Source: an uncultured Pelagibacteraceae bacterium | GTDB lineage: Bacteria; Pseudomonadota; Alphaproteobacteria; Pelagibacterales; Pelagibacteraceae | Assembly (NCBI GenBank): GCA_902588625.1 | Contig: CACIPU010000003.1 | Location: 24,143 to 88,142, forward strand | Direction of reading: 5' to 3' | DNA length: 64,000 nt | Shown: in pieces, positions 57,596-64,000 of the stretch | How the letters are laid out: each line of letters opens with the position of its first letter | How positions within the stretch are numbered: the first letter of the stretch is position 1 | Position numbers and translations under genes: made by a program | The notes under the pieces: model-generated | Database searches by the model: none | Told to the model about the DNA's origin: nothing | Seen by the model: only the letters and a program-made list of their open reading frames with translations

Positions 57596-58366
57596 TCAAA
57601 TTAAATCAGTTGTGGGAGATGAAGGTTCACCATACTCCCTTTTTTTCATTCTGCCAGCTTTAAAAGATTTTCTTCCAGCTATGACCGCGTGTTTCATGGA
57701 TTCAGCCATCATTATAGGATTTTTTGCTTCTGCTATCGCTGTGTTAATCAATACCGCATCACAACCCAGCTCCATTGCAATTGTTGCATCTGAGGCTGTA
57801 CCAACTCCAGCATCAACTATTACAGGAACGCTTGACTGTTTTTTAATTAGTTTTATGTTTGTTTTATTTTGTATACCATGACCTGATCCAATAGGAGCTC
57901 CTAATGGCATTATCGCGCAAGCCCCAACATCTTCTACTTTTTTACATAGAATTGGATCATCTGTGCAGTAAACCATTACATCAAAACCTTCTTTAACCAA
58001 AATTTCGGTAGATTTTATTGTTTCAATCATATTGGGATATAAAGTTTTTTTGTCTCCAAGGACTTCTAATTTTACTAATCTCCAGCCTCCCATCTCTCTA
58101 GCGAGTCTTAAAGTTCTTAGTGCCTCTTCAGAAGAATAACATCCGGCGGTATTTGGTAGATAAGTGATAGATTTGGGATCTAAATAATCCATTAGTAAAG
58201 GTTGATCTTTATCCAAAATATTAACTCTTCGAACTGCAACCGTAACTATTTCTGCCGCTGATGCTCTTACTGCGTTAGCAGTTTCCTTAAAATTTTTATA
58301 TTTCCCAGTTCCTACAATTAAACGTGAAATGTAATTTTTATTAGCTATTGTAAATGTATCTTCCAT
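57596..58366 (-). CDS. thiG: Thiazole synthase
   Basis: ThiG makes the thiazole phosphate carboxylate of thiamin from deoxyxylulose phosphate, dehydroglycine and ThiS-thiocarboxylate. The 256-residue TIM barrel has [13 protein letters not shown] at its start, [13 protein letters not shown], the Schiff-base Lys in [30 protein letters not shown] and [15 protein letters not shown]. ThiS is encoded 5 nt upstream. Only thiG and thiS appear in this window. The rest of the pathway (thiC, thiE, an iminoglycine source) is not seen here. Confidence 0.96.
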   Translation of the reverse strand: MEDTFTIANKNYISRLIVGTGKYKNFKETANAVRASAAEIVTVAVRRVNILDKDQPLLMDYLDPKSITYLPNTAGCYSSEEALRTLRLAREMGGWRLVKLEVLGDKKTLYPNMIETIKSTEILVKEGFDVMVYCTDDPILCKKVEDVGACAIMPLGAPIGSGHGIQNKTNIKLIKKQSSVPVIVDAGVGTASDATIAMELGCDAVLINTAIAEAKNPIMMAESMKHAVIAGRKSFKAGRMKKREYGEPSSPTTDLI

Positions 58367-58371
58367 AAATT

Positions 58372-58590
58372 TTATCCTCCACCAATAAAATGAACTATTT
58401 CCACTTTATCATCTTTTCTTAAAATCAAATTTTGGTAATTTCCCTTTTGAACAATCTCACCATTGACTTCAATTGCCACTTTATTTTTTTGTATTTTAAG
58501 CTTATTTAGCAGTTCATTTAAATTCGTTCGACCATTTATTTCGTATGGATCCCCATTTAATTGTATTTTTGCCACATTTGAGTTATTCAT
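58372..58590 (-). CDS. thiS: Sulfur carrier protein ThiS
   Basis: ThiS is a ubiquitin-like 72-residue sulfur carrier for thiazole formation. The protein ends [10 protein letters not shown], with the terminal Gly-Gly required for thiocarboxylation. The middle shows [18 protein letters not shown], the usual hydrophobic core. It is 5 nt upstream of thiG on the same strand. Only 23 bp separate it from the divergent aroQ start, so there is no room for a TPP riboswitch. Confidence 0.92.
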   Translation of the reverse strand: MNNSNVAKIQLNGDPYEINGRTNLNELLNKLKIQKNKVAIEVNGEIVQKGNYQNLILRKDDKVEIVHFIGGG

Positions 58591-58613
58591 TTAGATTATT
58601 TTAACTTATTTAA

Positions 58614-59054
58614 ATGACAAAAAAAATACTAATTATAAATGGACCTAATTTAAATCTTCTGGGTGAAAGAGAAGAATCTAAGTATGGCAAGACTTCTCTT
58701 GATGAAGTTAAAAAAAATTGTGAACATCACGGTAAATCAATTGATCTTGAAATCAAATTTGAACAATCAAATATAGAAGGAGAAATCGTTACAATGATAC
58801 AAAAAGCAAAAAATGTGTATCATGGAATAATTATAAACGCTGCTGGTTATACTCATACCTCAGTTGCTATTTTGGATGCACTTTTAGCTATTAAAATTCC
58901 AACTATAGAAGTTCATATAACAAATATTTATAATAGAGAGGAATTTAGAAAAAAATCCTTAATTAGTAAGGCTGCAAATGGAATTATTTGCGGATTTGGT
59001 ATAAACGGTTATATTATGGCATTAGATTCAATTAAAAAAATCTTAAGTAAATAA
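58614..59054 (+). CDS. aroQ: Type II 3-dehydroquinate dehydratase
   Basis: AroQ converts 3-dehydroquinate to 3-dehydroshikimate in the shikimate pathway. The 146-residue protein has ILIINGPNLNLLGERE with the flexible-loop Arg nearby, the conserved Tyr region SKYGKTSL, GIIINAAGYTHTSVAILDAL and IEVHITNIYNREEFR. The catalytic Asn and His are visible. It precedes accB by 1 nt, and the aroQ-accB-accC order is common in alphaproteobacteria. Confidence 0.95.
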   Translation: MTKKILIINGPNLNLLGEREESKYGKTSLDEVKKNCEHHGKSIDLEIKFEQSNIEGEIVTMIQKAKNVYHGIIINAAGYTHTSVAILDALLAIKIPTIEVHITNIYNREEFRKKSLISKAANGIICGFGINGYIMALDSIKKILSK

Positions 59055-59055
59055 A

Positions 59056-59472
59056 ATGAAAATAAACAAAAAAATTATTGAAGAACTTACAAATTATTTG
59101 AAAGAATTTAATCTTAGTGAGATTGAATATGCTGAAGGTTCAACTAAAGTAAAAGTTTCTCGATCAATTAACTCTTCTACTATATCTTCAATAGCACCAA
59201 GTGAAGCTAAAAAAAAACAGGAAGTAATTGAAAGTAGTGGAACAAATATAACTTCACCTATTGTCGGAACTGCATATCTTGCACCAGAGCCAGGTGCTAA
59301 AAAATTTGTGGAAGTAGGACAAAAAATAAAAAAAGGTCAAACCATAATGATTATTGAAGCAATGAAAACGATGAATCATGTACCTTCAACTTTAGATGGC
59401 ACTGTAAGTAAAATTTTGGTCAAAGATGGTGAGCCCGTTGAATTTAGTCAGCCTCTTATTTCTATTAAATAA
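59056..59472 (+). CDS. accB: Biotin carboxyl carrier protein of acetyl-CoA carboxylase
   Basis: BCCP carries the biotin of acetyl-CoA carboxylase, the first step of fatty acid synthesis. The 138-residue protein has a short helical N-terminus, a Ser/Ala-rich linker (about residues 38-60) and the biotinyl domain with the target Lys in IIEAMKTMNHVPS. The biotin ligase at 12961 is the likely modifier. It overlaps the accC start by one base (TAATG). Confidence 0.95.
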   Translation: MKINKKIIEELTNYLKEFNLSEIEYAEGSTKVKVSRSINSSTISSIAPSEAKKKQEVIESSGTNITSPIVGTAYLAPEPGAKKFVEVGQKIKKGQTIMIIEAMKTMNHVPSTLDGTVSKILVKDGEPVEFSQPLISIK

Positions 59473-60809
59473 TGTTTAAAAAAATTTTAGTTGCTAACCG
59501 TGGAGAAATAGCGGTACGTGTAATTAGAGCTTGTAAAGAATGGGGAATTTCAACAGTAGCTGTTCATTCTGATGTAGATAATGATTCCATGCACGTACGA
59601 TTAGCTGATGAAAGTATATGTATAGGTGGCCACCAACCTCAAAACAGTTATTTAAATATTGCATCGCTAATGTCAGCAGCTGAAGTAACTGGGGCAGAAG
59701 CTATTCATCCCGGATATGGTTTTTTATCTGAAAATGCTCAATTTGCAGAAATTGTTACCAAGCATGGTTTAAAATTTATTGGACCCAGCTCCGATTTAAT
59801 TAAAAAAATGGGTGATAAAATACAAGCTAGAAAAATTGCAAAAGAAAATGGTTTACCTGTAATTGAAGGTTCTGAAGAAAATATTAACTCCGCAGAAGAA
59901 GCAAAAAAAATTAGTGAAAAAATTGGATACCCAGTTTTAATTAAAGCTGCTGGTGGTGGTGGTGGAAAAGGAATGAAAGTTGCTAATAAACCTGAGGAAT
60001 TAGAAAAATTACTTCCTTTAGCTAAATTGGAAGCAAAAAAATATTTTAATAATGATAATGTGTATATTGAGAAATATTTTACAAATCCTAGACATATTGA
60101 AGTACAAATATTATCAGGAAAAAATAGAACGGTTCATTTAAATGAGAGAGACTGTTCGGTTCAAAGAAAACATCAAAAGCTTATAGAAGAAACTCCAAGT
60201 CCAATTATAGATAAAAAAATTAGATCAGAGTTATTAGAAAAAACAGTGAAAATGGTTGAAAAAATTGGGTACGAAGGTGCGGGAACTGTTGAATATATTT
60301 ATGAAAAAGGAAAATTTTACTTTCTCGAAATGAACACAAGAATTCAAGTTGAACATCCTGTAACAGAAGTTGCTACAGGTATAGATATTATTAAACAACA
60401 AATAGCAATTGCAAGTACTGGTAATACTGACCTAACCCAAGATGATGTTAAGCCAAGAGGTCACGCTATAGAATGTAGAATTAATGCTGAAGACCCCAGT
60501 AAAAATTTTCAGCCTTCTCCTGGAATAATAAGTGTCTGCCATCAACCATCTGGTTTTAGAACTAGAGTTGATGGAGCTATTTTTCAAGGATGTAAGATTA
60601 CACCTTACTATGACAGTTTAATTTGTAAGTTAATATGTCAAGGAAGAAACAGAACTGAGGCAATCCAAAGAATGTTAAGAGCATTAGATGAATTTGTTAT
60701 TGAAGGTATAACAACAACTATAGATTTACATAAAAAAATACTTCAACACGAAAAATTTATTAGTTCTGATTTTGATGTTAATTGGTTAGCAAAAGAGTCC
60801 TTTTACTAA
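59472..60809 (+). CDS. accC: Biotin carboxylase subunit of acetyl-CoA carboxylase
   Basis: AccC uses ATP and bicarbonate to carboxylate BCCP-biotin. The 445-residue ATP-grasp protein begins FKKILVANRGEIAVRVIRAC, has IHPGYGFLSEN, the glycine-rich AAGGGGGKGMK loop, HLNERDCSVQRKHQKLIEE and FLEMNTRIQVEHPVTE. Length is standard. Its stop overlaps the convergent DUF2155 gene by 4 nt. Confidence 0.97.
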   Translation: MFKKILVANRGEIAVRVIRACKEWGISTVAVHSDVDNDSMHVRLADESICIGGHQPQNSYLNIASLMSAAEVTGAEAIHPGYGFLSENAQFAEIVTKHGLKFIGPSSDLIKKMGDKIQARKIAKENGLPVIEGSEENINSAEEAKKISEKIGYPVLIKAAGGGGGKGMKVANKPEELEKLLPLAKLEAKKYFNNDNVYIEKYFTNPRHIEVQILSGKNRTVHLNERDCSVQRKHQKLIEETPSPIIDKKIRSELLEKTVKMVEKIGYEGAGTVEYIYEKGKFYFLEMNTRIQVEHPVTEVATGIDIIKQQIAIASTGNTDLTQDDVKPRGHAIECRINAEDPSKNFQPSPGIISVCHQPSGFRTRVDGAIFQGCKITPYYDSLICKLICQGRNRTEAIQRMLRALDEFVIEGITTTIDLHKKILQHEKFISSDFDVNWLAKESFY

Positions 60810-61336
60810 ATATTCTCACAATTAATTATCCATAGATCATAAATTGGGTGATCTATTGAACGTAAACTAGGACTAGATGCAAAAGTCCATCCATTAAATA
60901 AAAAAACTTGATTATTGTCTTTAGATGCCAAATCTTTAACTTGTAAATAAGCAACAGTGTCTAAAAATTGGCTATTTTCAGAATGTTGACATTTTAAACC
61001 TTTTATTTCTAATGATCCAAAAATATTTTTTTCTCCAATTAATAATCTTATATCTGAGGTTTTGGCAGTAATTTTATTTAAAGCTTTTATGTTTATATAA
61101 ATTTTATCTGATTTTTTAACTATATTTTTTTTAGCAGTTTTTTCAAAATTATTTGAATTATTTTTCTGTTCTTCAGCATTTTCAAATGAGTCTTTGTCTT
61201 CTTCAAATGAAGGAGATAATTCCTCTAAATTAATTAAAGGAACGGACTCTATTTTATCTTCAGCATGAAGAAATAATACGTTTTTAAAAAATAAAATAGA
61301 AATAAAAATATAAATACTAATTTTTCCAAACTTCAT
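60806..61336 (-). CDS. DUF2155-family secreted protein
   Basis: The function is unknown. The 176-residue protein has a signal peptide or N-terminal helix (about residues 5-27, ending LHAED), a Glu/Asn-rich linker and a C-terminal DUF2155 domain (about residues 80-176). The domain contains LEIKGLKCQHSE, AYLQVKDL and VFLFNGWTFASSPSLRSIDHPIYDLWIINC, the conserved family block with two Cys. Alphaproteobacterial members are exported and often lie beside the NDUFA12 homologue, as here, where it overlaps that gene by 20 nt. Confidence 0.83.
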   Translation of the reverse strand: MKFGKISIYIFISILFFKNVLFLHAEDKIESVPLINLEELSPSFEEDKDSFENAEEQKNNSNNFEKTAKKNIVKKSDKIYINIKALNKITAKTSDIRLLIGEKNIFGSLEIKGLKCQHSENSQFLDTVAYLQVKDLASKDNNQVFLFNGWTFASSPSLRSIDHPIYDLWIINCENI

Positions 61337-61682
61337 ATTTTTTCATATCTTTGCTAGATTCATTAGATAATGATCCTTCGGGTTTATGAGCCTTTTTTGT
61401 ACCTGTCATATTCTCTTCATGTTTTATTTGCCATGAAAATTTTTTTTCATTATTTTTAGGTATATCTTGTCTTAAAAAATGTATCCAGGAATGCCATTCG
61501 GCTGGTATTTTAGTTGATTCAACATTACTTCTGTATATTACCCATCTTTTGCCCTTTGAACTTGTGTAATATTTATTTCCAAATTCATCTTCACCAACAA
61601 ATTTTCCAAGAATCAATGTATAAAAAAAAGTACCTAAGGTTTGTTTGTTCCACCAAGTAAATATTAATTTTAGTAAATTCAT
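61317..61682 (-). CDS. NDUFA12/B17.2-type complex I accessory subunit
   Basis: This is the bacterial counterpart of the mitochondrial complex I 17.2-kDa accessory subunit, found in alphaproteobacteria. The 121-residue protein has WWNKQTLGTFFYTLILGKFVGEDEFGNKYY, then KRWVIYRSNVESTKIPAEWHSWIHFLRQDIP, both conserved family blocks. Its presence fits the full nuo operon at 13554-27449, and together they describe an alphaproteobacterial-type complex I. It is encoded divergently from the NrdJ-tail protein, with a 153-nt gap. Confidence 0.9.
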   Translation of the reverse strand: MNLLKLIFTWWNKQTLGTFFYTLILGKFVGEDEFGNKYYTSSKGKRWVIYRSNVESTKIPAEWHSWIHFLRQDIPKNNEKKFSWQIKHEENMTGTKKAHKPEGSLSNESSKDMKKYEVWKN

Positions 61683-61835
61683 ATTTTATTTTAAAATGAT
61701 TCGTTTATTTTATTTATAATCAACACAATTAAAAATTGTAAATAATTTATTAGACTTAAATTGTATTTAATATATATCATATAAATGCTTTTTTTTAATA
61801 TAAAAATAATCAAAAATTAGGAGTTCTTATAAAAT

Positions 61836-62690
61836 ATGTCAAAATATCTAGTTGAAACTTTCTACACATGCACATTCAAGATTGTTCATAAACTTGATGA
61901 GTTAAACGAAAAAAAACTTTCAGAACTTGAAAATCGTAAAGATGGAGAGGTTCAAATCATAGATGTTAGGCTCAATAATAGAAAAACAAAAACAACAAGT
62001 AAAAAAAGCTTGGAAAATAAACCTGCAACTATTTTAAAAGATAGTTCACAAATTTCTTCCCTGATTAATGAAAAAATAGCAAATAATGCAAATGAAGTTA
62101 ACTCGAGTGAAATAAATCAAAATTTCTCAAATGTTCAAAAGTTTAATAAAAAAAATAACGATAGATCAAAGATGCCTGATAGAAGAAAAGGATATATTCA
62201 AAAAGTTAGCATCGGAGATCACAAAATCTATTTACATACAGGTGAATATGATGACGGAAAAGTGGGAGAAATTTTTATAGATATGAATAAAGAAGGTGAA
62301 CTGGTTAAAGCCTTAATGAATAATTTTGCTATAGCTATATCTTTAGGTCTTCAATACGGTGTTCCTTTAGATGAATTTGTAGATGCCTTTATTGAAACTA
62401 AATTTGAACCATCAGGAGAAATTAAAGGTAATGATAGAATTTTAAACGCTTCATCGATTCTTGACTATATTTTTAGAGAATTAGCTATATCTTATTTAGG
62501 AAGAGAAGATTTGGCTCATACTCCTTCTATTAATAAATCTACTAATGATAAAACAGCTGGCGATGAATTTGAAGATACTTTTTTAAACTTGGTAAAGGGA
62601 TTTACAAGCAAAGGTTTTGTAAGAAATAACTATAAAGATAAATTAGTTGACCTAAGCAACGTAAGAATTAATTTAAAGAGTAATAAATAA
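61836..62690 (+). CDS. Stand-alone NrdJ-like C-terminal domain (TSCPD-type) protein
   Basis: The 284-residue protein resembles the C-terminal part of adenosylcobalamin-dependent (class II) ribonucleotide reductase, NrdJ. The block from residue 110 reads [35 protein letters not shown], then [31 protein letters not shown] and [20 protein letters not shown], a strong match to that region. The N-terminus also has VRLNNRKTK. There is no catalytic barrel, so this is not a reductase. Possibly it is a regulator, a partner of a split enzyme or an unrelated use of the fold. RBS AGGAG is 12 nt before the ATG. The middle (about 65-105) is low-complexity. Confidence 0.7.
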   Translation: MSKYLVETFYTCTFKIVHKLDELNEKKLSELENRKDGEVQIIDVRLNNRKTKTTSKKSLENKPATILKDSSQISSLINEKIANNANEVNSSEINQNFSNVQKFNKKNNDRSKMPDRRKGYIQKVSIGDHKIYLHTGEYDDGKVGEIFIDMNKEGELVKALMNNFAIAISLGLQYGVPLDEFVDAFIETKFEPSGEIKGNDRILNASSILDYIFRELAISYLGREDLAHTPSINKSTNDKTAGDEFEDTFLNLVKGFTSKGFVRNNYKDKLVDLSNVRINLKSNK

Positions 62691-62701
62691 TTTATATATT
62701 T

Positions 62702-64000
62702 TTACTTTTTGTTTAAAATTTTAAGATTGAGTTCTTTTAATTGTTCTAGGCTAATATCAGAGGGGGCGTTCATCATTAAATCTTGAGCGTTCTGATTCAT
62801 GGGAAACATAGTTACTTCTCTTATATTTTTTTCATTAGCTAACAACATAAGAATTCTATCAATTCCAGGAGCAATACCACCATGTGGTGGAGCGCCATAA
62901 TTTAAAGCATTAATCATGCCACTAAACTTCTCATCAACTTGTTTTTTCTCATAACCGGCTAGTGCAAATAATTTATACATTAGCTCAGGTATATGATTTC
63001 GAATGGCTCCAGAAGATAATTCAATCCCGTTGCAAACAATATCATACTGATAAGCTTTGATATCAAGAGGTTTAGTAAAATCAATATCTTTTAAATTTCC
63101 TTGAGGCATAGAAAAAGGATTATGGCTAAACTTGATTTTTTTGGTAATATTATCTTTTTCAAACATCGGATAATCAACTATCCAACAAAATGCAAACTCA
63201 TTATCATTAATAAGTTTTAGATCTTGTCCTATTTTGTCTCTTGCTAAAGCTAGAATTTTTTCAACTTCGTTAACTTTTCCACATGCAAAAAAAATACTAT
63301 CTCCAATACTTGCAGAAGTTAATTTCATAATTTTTTTTAACGATTCTTCAGAAAATAGTTTACCAACTGGTCCTTTAGCTGATAGTTTTTTATCTTTTTC
63401 AAAGGTAAAATAAGCAAGACCTGAGGCTCCTTGTTCTTTGGCCCATCTATCAATATTATCAAAAAAACTTCTTGGCTTGTCTTTGGTATTTTTGGTTAGA
63501 ATTGCTCTTACTTTGGATCCAGACTTAACAAGTTTTTTAAATATTTCAAATTTTACATCTTCTCTAGTAAAAATTTCAGTCAAATCAGAAATTATTAAAG
63601 GATTTCTTAGATCGGGTTTATCAGTTCCATATTTTATCATAGATTCAGCATAAGAAATTTTAGGAAATTTTTCATTTTTTATTTTTTTACTAGAAAAATT
63701 TTTAAATAATTTAATCATTAATTTTTCTACAACATTAAATACATCTTCCTGTTCAACAAAAGACATTTCTAAATCTAATTGATAAAATTCTCCTGGACTC
63801 CTATCTGCTCGAGCATCTTCGTCTCTGAAACATGGAGCTATCTGAAAATATTTATCAAATCCCGCAATCATAATTAATTGCTTAAATTGTTGGGGAGCCT
63901 GAGGTAAAGCATAAAACTTGCCCGGATTTAATCTGCTTGGGACTAAAAAATCCCTAGCTCCTTCAGGGCTTGAAGATGTTAAAATTGGAGTTTGAAATTC
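62702..64000 (-). CDS. aspS: Aspartyl-tRNA synthetase, 5' end outside the window
   Basis: The frame stays open to base 64000, so 432 C-terminal residues are shown and the N-terminal anticodon-binding domain is missing. The visible part begins [23 protein letters not shown] and has [44 protein letters not shown] (class II motif 2) and the C-terminal [13 protein letters not shown] (motif 3). The bacterial insert (about residue 250 onward of the family) is included. AspRS charges tRNA-Asp, and a tRNA-Asp gene lies at 27562. Confidence 0.95.
   Translation of the reverse strand, partial: EFQTPILTSSSPEGARDFLVPSRLNPGKFYALPQAPQQFKQLIMIAGFDKYFQIAPCFRDEDARADRSPGEFYQLDLEMSFVEQEDVFNVVEKLMIKLFKNFSSKKIKNEKFPKISYAESMIKYGTDKPDLRNPLIISDLTEIFTREDVKFEIFKKLVKSGSKVRAILTKNTKDKPRSFFDNIDRWAKEQGASGLAYFTFEKDKKLSAKGPVGKLFSEESLKKIMKLTSASIGDSIFFACGKVNEVEKILALARDKIGQDLKLINDNEFAFCWIVDYPMFEKDNITKKIKFSHNPFSMPQGNLKDIDFTKPLDIKAYQYDIVCNGIELSSGAIRNHIPELMYKLFALAGYEKKQVDEKFSGMINALNYGAPPHGGIAPGIDRILMLLANEKNIREVTMFPMNQNAQDLMMNAPSDISLEQLKELNLKILNKK

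Noticed and set aside
58591..58613. A TPP riboswitch upstream of thiS-thiG
   Set aside because: Only 23 bp separate thiS from the divergent aroQ, far too little for the aptamer, and no thi-box sequence is present.

Overview
The window is strongly AT-rich, almost gap-free bacterial chromosome. Several features point to a streamlined alphaproteobacterium: a complete 14-gene nuo operon, an NDUFA12-type complex I accessory protein, a DUF2155 protein beside accBC, both RNase J and an RNase E/G, a short-form ProRS, and an iscR-suf operon. The closest match I can infer is the marine SAR11 (Pelagibacterales) type. That placement is inference, since no rRNA gene lies here. There is no phage, transposon, CRISPR array or obvious defence system, and no stretch over 300 bases lacks a gene.

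Region by region. 1-3856 (minus): rpsB-tsf-frr-uppS-cdsA-dxr behind its own likely promoter, but without the usual pyrH. 3863-27449 (minus): a 21-gene array, nuoA-N then birA, coaX, rnj, proS, lolC/E, lolD and dnaE, with no gap above 3 nt. 27562-27727: tRNA-Asp and tRNA-Val. 27775-31289: a small sugar/polysaccharide island holding an 848-residue fusion (SDR, CapF-like cupin, C-methyltransferase) divergent from a family 17 glycosyltransferase. 31295-37234 (minus): the proteostasis cluster tRNA-Leu-tig-clpP-clpX-lon. 37278-40405: an EamA permease and a YbaK-like editing protein divergent from glnA, then a tiny unknown gene. 40450-46673 (minus): the iron-sulfur operon iscR-sufB-sufC-sufD-sufS-sufU-sufT-sufA under a type 1 IscR box, with a one-base frameshift in sufC. 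46814-55560: a hydrolase, anmK, tyrS, an AsmA-like envelope protein, prfB with its classical programmed frameshift, and a class A PBP. 55735-64000: RNase E/G lacking the zinc link, thiGS, aroQ-accB-accC, DUF2155 and NDUFA12 genes, a stand-alone relative of the C-terminal part of class II ribonucleotide reductase, and the 5'-truncated aspS.

Most of the window is core metabolism. The points most worth a second look are the sufC frameshift, the three-domain fusion protein, the 6-nt spacing between tRNA-Leu and tig, the RNase E without its zinc-link cysteines, the stand-alone NrdJ-like tail domain, and the 23.6-kb gapless array. I see no convincing evidence of an entirely new multi-gene system.
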